This document shows, in pieces, positions 57,488 to 64,000 of a DNA stretch of 64,000 nt (its first letter is position 1; every line of letters starts with the position of its first letter). Source of the DNA: Yamadazyma tenuis (taxonomy: Eukaryota > Ascomycota > Pichiomycetes > Serinales > Debaryomycetaceae). Below the pieces are notes generated by a model. It ran no database searches. It saw only the letters and a program-made list of their open reading frames with translations, and had not been told where the DNA came from. The stretch lies in the NCBI RefSeq assembly GCF_029203305.1, contig NC_089466.1, positions 744,001 through 808,000 on the forward strand, read 5' to 3'. Position numbers and translations under genes: made by a program.

Positions 57488-58516
57488 TTAATCATCACCA
57501 AACAAAACATAGTTCAAAATGTCACTCAAGGTGATGACAGAAAGTAACCTACTTTCGTCATCCACCACAAATAAACGATGTAATCTGGACTTCCGAATCG
57601 TGTCCATGATGGTGCTCAACCGGTCATTGCCAGTACACGTATGGACCCCTTCAAAGTCTTCTGCTCTTCTCAATAACGCATCGCCAACCGTCAAGTCCAA
57701 ATCGGTGTAGATTCCACCTTTAACCAATGTCAACACGTCGTATGCTTCATATACATTGATCAACTTCCCAGTGTCGTCAACCACCGGGATCGACGACACC
57801 GAGTTCTTCGACAACATGTGAATCACGTCAATCACAGGGGTATCCATGGTGCTTGTGGAAAGATTCTTCGACAAGTTCAACGACTTGATATCTTTAATGG
57901 GCTTCAAGAGCATCTTGGTTTCCTTACAATTCAAGGCCACAAACTTCAAGATTCTGTACTGGGTTAACACCGACACCACGATTTCTCTATGGGTCTTTTC
58001 GTCCTCATCTATCAAAGGAATTCTCCGAGAACGAGACTCCAACATCTTGACACACGCTTCATACAACGACTTGAATGGATGGATCGATATGGTTTCGATT
58101 TGGTCCACGCCCAAGGCCTGTTCGATATCACGTAATCCGTTCAATGTCAACTGGTCCACAAGATCCACTTTATCTGGGAATTGAAAGTAGTACTGAATTA
58201 CATTGATGAAATCTGATGACGATAATAACCCGGCAAACCGAGACGTTTTGTTGTTCCAAACAGGAGCCGAGACAATGTTGTTCTGTAACAAGATGTTTAA
58301 TGATTTCTTCACAAGAAGGGATGTTTCTAATACCACCAACCGATAAGATACTGGTAAGACGTCGTAGGATGTTTTGCTCTGTAAAAAGAGCCGGATGGCT
58401 TTTATACCCAATTTCTGGTCATGATCAATCTGTTCTGTTGTCAACGAGCTGATGTAGTCACTGGGTGATACACCTGATGGAGCTGGAGCGATGTTGGAGC
58501 TATTGACGTCTGTCAT
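57488..58516 (-). CDS. SNF4: AMPK gamma subunit Snf4
   Basis: 342 residues. Snf4 is the regulatory gamma subunit of the SNF1 kinase that activates genes upon glucose exhaustion. Four CBS motifs in two Bateman modules (about 55-190 and 210-340) are seen: F-A-G-L-L-S-S-S-D-F, I-P-L-I-D-E, S-I-P-V-V-D-D-T-G-K-L-I-N-V and L-F-V-V-D-D-E-S-R-L-L-S-V-I-T-L-S-D. The family string I-N-V-I-Q-Y-Y-F and the R-x-H-R-L at the fourth repeat are conserved. The mildly variable N-terminus (1-25) is Ser/Pro-rich and, as in Candida, longer than in Saccharomyces (322). G+C-rich upstream (58560-58600). Confidence 0.94.
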   Translation of the reverse strand: MTDVNSSNIAPAPSGVSPSDYISSLTTEQIDHDQKLGIKAIRLFLQSKTSYDVLPVSYRLVVLETSLLVKKSLNILLQNNIVSAPVWNNKTSRFAGLLSSSDFINVIQYYFQFPDKVDLVDQLTLNGLRDIEQALGVDQIETISIHPFKSLYEACVKMLESRSRRIPLIDEDEKTHREIVVSVLTQYRILKFVALNCKETKMLLKPIKDIKSLNLSKNLSTSTMDTPVIDVIHMLSKNSVSSIPVVDDTGKLINVYEAYDVLTLVKGGIYTDLDLTVGDALLRRAEDFEGVHTCTGNDRLSTIMDTIRKSRLHRLFVVDDESRLLSVITLSDILNYVLFGDD

Positions 58517-58681
58517 GACAAAAGTGGTGGTGGGTGCTGAAGGTTTTGGAGACTGGAAAATCGCGCGAGGGTGAGGGCGCGGGGCACGACCCGTCAGTAT
58601 CCAGCTATAATACTATTTCAGTATTGTACTCTATGGTTATTATCGAAACTTTTGGTATATATTTTATTCTATTAAAGGCAT

Positions 58682-59782
58682 CTAAGCCCATCTCCCTAAC
58701 AATGCCATAAGTCCAGCTCCGAACACAACGACAATATAAGCAGCAACCATGCGCTTGAAGCTTCCAGGTCCTTTGAACTGATCCGAGTACAAAAACTCGT
58801 GAGCCATCAACTCAACAATACCGGTGTATATAAGAATACCAGCAGAAACCGAGTCGAACACTCCATTGACAATAAGTGCGGTTTGGGAATTGGGGGCATA
58901 TGATTGCCTGACACCAAGTCCAATTGCTATGGCGATAGGTGTGGTTAAACCATAGGCAATTATAAACAAGTACGGCAAGTATTCTTTACCTTTGGGCCAC
59001 CTGGTACCGGCTATACGAGTTCCCAATCCCAACCCTTCAAAGGTTTGATGAAACACAATCACCACGTAAAGAGTCTTGAACTCATCACCAGAAACCGCCA
59101 ACGTCAACCCCACGAAAACCGAGTGGAACACAATCCCGAATTCCAACACAATGGTACTGACCAATTGACCGTAGTATTGTTCTTTGTCCATTTGTTGCAA
59201 GGGAGTGTCCAAGTTCTCAGGGTCTTGGTGTTCGGCAGCATGGGAAAAGTGATCTGGGTAGAGACCCTTGGAAGCGGACACAACAGGGGTGCTGTTTTCG
59301 TGTTCTTCCTCCTCGTCTTCAATATCGCTCTCTTTCTTTCCAAGTTCTCCGAAGTGAGAATGGCTGTGTGGTACCCCATTAGTACTTTCGAGTTTTTTGT
59401 TGATATAGTTGAATGCCAACAACTCAAAGAAGAATAACGAGAACAAGGACAACAAGGCGATCCCAAAAGCCCAAGGATATACTCGGAAAGTGGCACTGAG
59501 GCAGTCGTTAGATAAGTTTTCATTGGCAGGTTGAAGAAGGTGAATAAAAGCAGTAGCCACAATGACCCCGGTACCAAAATACTTGGCCCCGAAGAAAAGC
59601 CACGAGGGCATTTTCAAGAAGGATACGGATGTCTTGGTGGAAATCACTGGAATCAATGCCCCTAGGGTGGAAGTTACCAAAATAACAAAAACTGCCGAGA
59701 TTCTGGCACCCATGTACTCACCATTGTAGTCACTGTCTGTAGCACAGGTTTCCCGTTTCAATAATTCTGTTACCGAATCCAT
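58682..59782 (-). CDS. ZRT2: ZIP-family zinc transporter
   Basis: 366 residues, eight hydrophobic segments, no signal peptide but a possible extracellular N-terminus (Cys at 12). ZIP markers: A-K-Y-F-G-T-G-V-I-V-A-T-A-F-I-H in helix 2, H-S-V-F-V-G-L in helix 4, with zinc-binding His, and F-H-Q-x-F-E-G in helix 5. The cytoplasmic loop has a short H-S-H-S-H patch and acidic residues (D-E-E-E-E-H), the usual zinc-sensing or ubiquitination region. It imports Zn2+ across the plasma membrane. Length (near 370) matches Candida Zrt2 better than Zrt1, but paralogue assignment is tentative. Transcription is probably under a zinc-responsive (Zap1-type) factor; I did not see a clear site upstream. Confidence 0.85.
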   Translation of the reverse strand: MDSVTELLKRETCATDSDYNGEYMGARISAVFVILVTSTLGALIPVISTKTSVSFLKMPSWLFFGAKYFGTGVIVATAFIHLLQPANENLSNDCLSATFRVYPWAFGIALLSLFSLFFFELLAFNYINKKLESTNGVPHSHSHFGELGKKESDIEDEEEEHENSTPVVSASKGLYPDHFSHAAEHQDPENLDTPLQQMDKEQYYGQLVSTIVLEFGIVFHSVFVGLTLAVSGDEFKTLYVVIVFHQTFEGLGLGTRIAGTRWPKGKEYLPYLFIIAYGLTTPIAIAIGLGVRQSYAPNSQTALIVNGVFDSVSAGILIYTGIVELMAHEFLYSDQFKGPGSFKRMVAAYIVVVFGAGLMALLGRWA

Positions 59783-60184
59783 AATGCTTAATGGAGAATT
59801 ATAACAGAATTTGCAGCACTACAAGTGTTTAAATACTTTTTACCTGGTTACAATAGGGTGGTTGTAAGAATCTTCAGATAACCTTCAAGGTGCTGTCGCA
59901 CTTTTCCACTTCCCTTTTCAGGCTGAGACGCATCTCTAAAAAAGCCCCTCGCTCGTGGCCTCTCATCGAACTTTAAGTTGGCGGATAAATCAAAACCACT
60001 TTAGCCAAGGACAATGAACGGTTTGTATCACTCATACCACCCTTCATGTCAGTGTATGCACCAACCCTCCTTGGGATCGACGTGAATTCCAACTCCTTCG
60101 GCTCAATTTGAGTTCCATCCCCCTTGGGCTCGTGAGTCTCAATCAAATATATGCTCAAACATGTACCAGTTGCAGCCATTACCC
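59783..60184. other. Intergenic region between two transporter genes
   Basis: 402 bp between the ZIP gene's start and the Mch-like gene's stop. It holds only the small minus-strand frame 59973-60179 and a T-rich stretch near 59825-59835. No RNA gene seen. Confidence 0.6.
59973..60179 (-). CDS. Possible 68-residue ORF beyond the Mch-like gene
   Basis: ATG at 60179, five bases beyond the TAA of the Mch-like gene, to a stop at 59973. Composition is even, with no domain and no repeat. The upstream stop overlaps a GTAAGT (a potential donor), but no branch-site/acceptor pair follows. It might be a chance frame, a microprotein, or relict sequence. Confidence 0.18.
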   Translation of the reverse strand: MAATGTCLSIYLIETHEPKGDGTQIEPKELEFTSIPRRVGAYTDMKGGMSDTNRSLSLAKVVLIYPPT

Positions 60185-61660
60185 TTAAAACTTACACCAC
60201 CGGAACCCCACCGAAAAGTACCGGGCTGCCACCCAAAACACTACCGCAGCTACCGCATAACCACCCTCATAAAGCACAAAATTCCTATAGTCTACCAAGG
60301 TTCTATTTCCCAAAACCACCGAAGTTAAATACATGCCGATGATCGTTAGGAACGCCAAAAAAAAGTACAATGTGCCGTAAACTTTACCAAAACGTTCAGC
60401 ACTGCAAATCTGTGACGTACAAGCAGGAATTAAGGAGATGGTTGCCGAAGTGCTTACCCCAAAAAGCACGGCGAATGTGAAAAGGATTGGCAAATGCCCT
60501 TCGGCTGGTAACCACACACCGAAGATCACCACAGTAGTCAAAATCGACATAACTATCATCACATTGAACCGACCGTACATATCAGCTAGTACCCCACTAA
60601 GAAGCCGGGATGGGATCCCACACACATTGACCAACGTGATGAGTAGGTACGAGTTGGACTCACTGATCAGGTGATCCAACCCGTACGAGGTTAAGTATGT
60701 CAAGGACGATATCGAGATGATCTCGGCGAAAAAGACCGCCAAGTTCAAACACACAAACCGTGCATCCTTGACTATGCTCAAGTCCAATGCCTCTCGGAAG
60801 AAGTGAGCCACTGTCACCAAGGTACTTTTATTTTTGGGTTGGACATCAAGTATATCGTCAATAGCATCCAGTAACTCTTTCTTGGGCTTTCTTTCTTTGA
60901 TGAGCGCAATAGCAATACCCATACACCCAATGCACATGAACCCCATCACCCGGATGGCCCATTTAAATCCAACCTCTTTGTACAATTTCTGAAGCATAAC
61001 CGCAAATACCGAGCTGCCTACAAGACCTCCAATAGTTGCAACCGAACAGGCAAACGCTCTTTTCCTCAAAAACCAATGTGACAACACCCCTATCAATGGC
61101 ACCATTCCCAAAGATGTGCCAATGGCAGTGGTGATGCCAAAACTCAATATAAAGTGACTCAATTTGGTGCTCTCTGCCGTACAAAAGAGACCTCCAGCCA
61201 TGAAAACGGTGGAGGCAATAAGCAACTTTCTGGCGCCAAACTTGTCGAAGCACTCACCAAAGACCACTCCGCCCAAGTACATCACTCCCAAGTGAATCGT
61301 GAACACCCACGAAACACTGGTATCTTTAACGTTCAGCAACTGGTGAGACGACACATACGATTCAATGGCACCCAACGAGTTGGCAATACCAAAGTCAATC
61401 ACCAAGCCCATGAATGCTCCGAAAAGCGTCAAGTAGGCATCTCGGCCACCATCAGGGAAGTCTTCTGGGTTTGTTTCTGCACTGAACATCATATCTAGGG
61501 TAACTTCGGAAGCGCCTTCGGAAATGCCACCTCTTTTTTTGACCACCGCATGAGGATGAAGTTCGGTTTTCTCAAATGATGCTGTGCTTTCTTGGTTGCC
61601 ATCGAGAGGGCAGTTAAGGGAATTTGCTTCTTTGGGTGCTTCTATTTCTATTACTGCCAT
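60185..61660 (-). CDS. MFS monocarboxylate-type transporter (Mch-like)
   Basis: 491 residues from the ATG at 61660, the only ATG ahead of the membrane region. Twelve membrane segments in two bundles (about 75-270 and 305-485) with a longer central loop. Monocarboxylate (SLC16/Mch) markers include D-G-G-R-D-A-Y near the first helix, F-G-E-C-F-D-K-F-G-A-R-K between helices 2 and 3 (the G-x-x-x-D-R/K-F-G loop) and V-L-A-D-M-Y-G-R-F-N in the second half. Yeast Mch proteins do not carry lactate and several have no known substrate (Mch5 takes up riboflavin), so none can be named here. Divergent from BUG1 with 57 bp between. Confidence 0.82.
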   Translation of the reverse strand: MAVIEIEAPKEANSLNCPLDGNQESTASFEKTELHPHAVVKKRGGISEGASEVTLDMMFSAETNPEDFPDGGRDAYLTLFGAFMGLVIDFGIANSLGAIESYVSSHQLLNVKDTSVSWVFTIHLGVMYLGGVVFGECFDKFGARKLLIASTVFMAGGLFCTAESTKLSHFILSFGITTAIGTSLGMVPLIGVLSHWFLRKRAFACSVATIGGLVGSSVFAVMLQKLYKEVGFKWAIRVMGFMCIGCMGIAIALIKERKPKKELLDAIDDILDVQPKNKSTLVTVAHFFREALDLSIVKDARFVCLNLAVFFAEIISISSLTYLTSYGLDHLISESNSYLLITLVNVCGIPSRLLSGVLADMYGRFNVMIVMSILTTVVIFGVWLPAEGHLPILFTFAVLFGVSTSATISLIPACTSQICSAERFGKVYGTLYFFLAFLTIIGMYLTSVVLGNRTLVDYRNFVLYEGGYAVAAVVFWVAARYFSVGFRWCKF

Positions 61661-61717
61661 TGTTGTACAAGATAAAAATTTGCACCCGCTGCAAAACCGC
61701 ACCGATTCGCGCGCGCC

Positions 61718-62524
61718 ATGTTTGGTCAATCAACCATGAGTGACAAAGAAGAAGAACCCGTGATTGAATTAGAAGAAGGCGAATTGAGCAAGGAGGAAAG
61801 ACTCGAGGCTGCTCGCAAGCGATACGAGGAGTTGAAGAAGAAAAAGAAGGGGAAGAAGAAGGGGAAGAAGGAGAAGAAAGATAAGTCTGAAGACAGTCCA
61901 GTGCCAGAGGATAATGATGAACCTGAGACAGAGGCAGTTGACACAGAAGCTGTTGCCACAGAAGCAGCTGCCACAGAGACAGTTGACACAGAAGCATCCA
62001 TTGAAACAGAAACACCTGTTGACCCAGAAGCCGTTGATACCGAATCAGTTGAAACCAAGAAACCTGTTGAGCTGGAATCCGCAAACACCCCAGAAATAGC
62101 CCCTACTACCCTGGATGTCACCAACCCCCCGGTTCCCTCCGCTGATGCTAGCTCCCCCAGCGAAATCGCCTCGCTCAAAGACACCATCTTCAAGCACGAA
62201 AAAACTATCAAAAAACTAAGAGACGAAAACACCGACTTAAAACTCGAGAAAATGGACATGAAAGACAAGATCTCCGAACTCCAGGCCACCATCGAAACTC
62301 TCAAGACCGGAAACGGTGCTTCGCAACACCAACCTCCTGTCAGAAAATTGGAACCAGCCAAACCCATCATCACCACCAACAAATACGCTTCAGCTTCCAA
62401 ACAAGATCTCAATGACTTCTCCAATTTGAGTGATTTCAGAGAAAGACTCATGGTCTGGAAACATTGGCAAGTCGATATGACCAGCTGGAACAGTGTCTAT
62501 GCTACCGAAAAGGTGACACTTTAA
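61718..62524 (+). CDS. BUG1: cis-Golgi tether-associated protein, Bug1-like
   Basis: 268 residues (ATG 61718; another in frame at 61736 would give 262). Shape: acidic N-terminus, then E-A-R-K-R-Y-E-E-L-K-K-K-K and a Lys-rich run, an acidic Thr/Glu repeat (about 70-110, E-A-V-D-T-E units), a long coiled coil (about 145-195) and a C-terminal module W-K-H-W-Q-V-D-M-T-S-W. This resembles Saccharomyces Bug1, which with Grh1 forms the yeast GRASP65 complex on early Golgi and binds Uso1. The Lys-rich start and the end motif are the points of agreement. Low complexity makes orthology tentative. Confidence 0.68.
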   Translation: MFGQSTMSDKEEEPVIELEEGELSKEERLEAARKRYEELKKKKKGKKKGKKEKKDKSEDSPVPEDNDEPETEAVDTEAVATEAAATETVDTEASIETETPVDPEAVDTESVETKKPVELESANTPEIAPTTLDVTNPPVPSADASSPSEIASLKDTIFKHEKTIKKLRDENTDLKLEKMDMKDKISELQATIETLKTGNGASQHQPPVRKLEPAKPIITTNKYASASKQDLNDFSNLSDFRERLMVWKHWQVDMTSWNSVYATEKVTL

Positions 62525-62581
62525 TCACTCCAAGTATATATTTGAAGATATCTATTTACACATAATGATAAAACCAAGGGT

Positions 62582-63052
62582 CTACCTGACTCGACACAAC
62601 ACCGTTCCCCCCAAGTTCTTTTTGGCGGCCTCTTGCACTTCCAAGATTTCGCTTTCGTCAGTTTGGATAAACATACATTCTGCCGGTTGCAAAGGACGAA
62701 CAATCCCCACCGGTATACCTGAAGCCAACGCTTTTATTTCTGTGGATGTGAAGTGAACCTTTCTGTTGGGCTTCAGAACCAACGAAAAGTTTCTTATCAC
62801 CGACAAGTTGTCTCTGTACTTCAATCCAATCCATAACCTCCTGCTGGAAATGTTATCTGGTGTGACTTCTGCTGGTGTCTTGTCGGGGCCGGCATTGGAT
62901 CCTCTTTGCACAGACGATATGAAGCCCTCTTTGTACAACAAAAAGGATAATTGCAAGTGCAAGCGGGTGAAAGGAACCGACGTGGACGAGATGTTCAACC
63001 GAGTACAGTTCTTTATGTGGGCACTGAAGTTGGCCAAGTGAACTAACGACAT
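62582..63052 (-). CDS. MRPS8: Mitochondrial ribosomal protein uS8m
   Basis: 156 residues from the ATG at 63052 (yeast Mrps8 is 155). It begins M-S-L-V-H-L-A (yeast M-S-L-V-N-L). S8 family features: L-L-Y-K-E-G-F-I-S-S-V-Q-R-G in the N-terminal half, and the C-terminal block with G-I-P-V-G-I-V-R and A-K-K-N-L-G-G-T-V-L-C-R-V. It is a small-subunit protein that binds 15S rRNA in the platform. It overlaps no other gene: 57 bp after BUG1, and 78 bp before AIM36, with which it is divergent. Confidence 0.92.
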   Translation of the reverse strand: MSLVHLANFSAHIKNCTRLNISSTSVPFTRLHLQLSFLLYKEGFISSVQRGSNAGPDKTPAEVTPDNISSRRLWIGLKYRDNLSVIRNFSLVLKPNRKVHFTSTEIKALASGIPVGIVRPLQPAECMFIQTDESEILEVQEAAKKNLGGTVLCRVR

Positions 63053-63130
63053 TGAGCTCGATGAAAAAAATGTTTTGTGGATGAGTGAAAAATTATTGTG
63101 CGCACTAAACATCGTACAATTCTACTGATC

Positions 63131-63919
63131 ATGTTTAGGCCTGGCTTGAAACAATTTGTGCTTCGGACCACGCCTCGCCCGGCAAACATGTTTGGGCGTA
63201 GTTACTCCTCCATCCCCCCTTTAAGAGCCAACAAGAAGAAGTCGGAGCCCAGAATTAGGTACCTCTTCTACATGTTTGTGCTTGCGTCTTTGACAGTTTA
63301 TTTTGGTGCCAAACGTGTCGATAGAAAGAAAATCAAAACCAGCTTCGGCAGTGAGAAGGAATTGGACGAGTACGAGCAGACCACCGGTATCAAAAGACGT
63401 ACAAGCTTAGTATCGGGCAACCTTGCTGGAAAGTATAAATTTTATTCGGTTCCATATGTTGAAGACAATGCACTTGTTGTAAAGTTACAACAGGCGTTGG
63501 AACCCACCAAAGTCAAGATAATTGACCCTGAAGTGTTGATCCAGCAAGAGACCGAGGATAACACCAGGAGGTATTCATTTTTGTTGCAGGATTTGAAGTC
63601 TAAAAACAAGCCATTACCCAGTGGATTGATTACGGCCTTGATTAGAAATGAAGTATCCTTCTATATGAATACCTCTCAAGGCATATATGACACCAACTTT
63701 ATTCTCAAGAACTACCCGAGAAACACCAACGAGGCTTCCAAGTTCGAAACAGACGTAGGGTACATTGAGAAGGTTCTTGTGTTGAAAAATGAGGTTTTAG
63801 AGTCTTTACCGAAGGCTGTATCTGACAGAGACGCCAGAAGTGTCAATGATGTGATCTCCTACTTCGAGACCGTAGGAAAGGCCGACGTGGTGGAGTCTTT
63901 AGACGATGTGAAAGTGTAA
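63131..63919 (+). CDS. AIM36: Mitochondrial inner membrane protein Aim36
   Basis: 262 residues from the ATG at 63131. It begins with a basic, Arg-rich presequence (1-35; M-F-R-P-G-L-K-Q and R-S-Y-S-S-I), followed by one membrane helix (about 42-62) and a soluble domain. The C-terminal half agrees with Saccharomyces Aim36 (Fmp39, 255 residues), including the R-R-Y-S-F-L-L region (yeast D-R-Y-E-A-L-L) and the end S-Y-F-E-T-V-G-K-A-D-V-V (yeast K-Y-Y-E-T-V-G-K-A-D-I-I). Its function is poorly known. The last 81 bp of the window beyond it hold nothing recognisable. Confidence 0.85.
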   Translation: MFRPGLKQFVLRTTPRPANMFGRSYSSIPPLRANKKKSEPRIRYLFYMFVLASLTVYFGAKRVDRKKIKTSFGSEKELDEYEQTTGIKRRTSLVSGNLAGKYKFYSVPYVEDNALVVKLQQALEPTKVKIIDPEVLIQQETEDNTRRYSFLLQDLKSKNKPLPSGLITALIRNEVSFYMNTSQGIYDTNFILKNYPRNTNEASKFETDVGYIEKVLVLKNEVLESLPKAVSDRDARSVNDVISYFETVGKADVVESLDDVKV

Positions 63920-64000
63920 CTTGTAAATAGCTGTAAATAATACACTGAACCTTATGAGCATATATGAGTGTCTTCACAAAAAATACTCTTCTGGCACCTT

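Noticed and set aside
61726..62451. 241-codon minus-strand ORF antisense to BUG1
   Set aside because: Ser-rich shadow of the Glu/Lys/Thr repeats of BUG1; no independent start context or domain.

Overview
The window is nuclear DNA from a budding yeast. Nearly every gene is an uninterrupted ORF with a close Saccharomyces/Candida relative. Gene density is about one per 1.7 kb, and the two introns found are very short, each with GT...TACTAAC...AG signals. CTG codons fall where homologues carry serine: twice in the chitin synthase and once in the HOS2 deacetylase. This points to the CUG-Ser clade (Debaryomycetaceae/Metschnikowiaceae). I cannot name the species. Homologue comparisons are from memory, without alignment.

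Layout, left to right. 1-6.2 kb: C-terminus of a BRD8/Bdc1-like bromodomain protein, a 57-codon coiled-coil microprotein, MAK10 (NatC) and PMC1 (vacuolar Ca2+ pump). 6.2-12.4 kb: a 1.1 kb non-coding stretch, a catechol-O-methyltransferase-like enzyme, RAV1 (V-ATPase assembly) and tRNA-Arg(CCU). 12.4-20 kb: an UNC-93-like membrane protein, a group II PLP decarboxylase, PET191 with an intron, and RSE1. 20-28.4 kb: FKH2, SWD1, a p24 cargo receptor and VPS8. 28.4-37 kb: a class II chitin synthase, a 2.15 kb gene-free stretch and PMA1. 37-47.4 kb: PUF4, a Lys14-like zinc-cluster factor, ERG4, SCL1 with an intron, HOS2 and ATP15. 47.4-55 kb: a mitochondrial Mdl-type ABC exporter, dipeptidyl peptidase III, SWC5 and a PBP2-like KH protein. 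55-64 kb: an OPT transporter, SNF4, a ZIP zinc transporter, an Mch-like MFS transporter, BUG1, MRPS8 and AIM36.

Genes are interleaved on both strands, many as divergent pairs with 57-190 bp between start codons (PET191/RSE1, SWD1/p24, SCL1/HOS2, DPP III/SWC5, Mch-like/BUG1). There is no operon, cluster, mobile element or prophage. Functional themes recur by chance: ion and proton homeostasis (PMC1, RAV1, PMA1, zinc transporter), chromatin (bromodomain protein, SWD1, HOS2, SWC5), cell surface (chitin synthase, ERG4) and mitochondria (PET191, ATP15, Mdl, MRPS8, AIM36).

I did not find a new multi-gene system. The best candidates for undescribed content are small: the microprotein at 330-503, a 51-codon ORF at 14629-14784, and an orphan splice-acceptor-like element at 33011-33044 upstream of PMA1.
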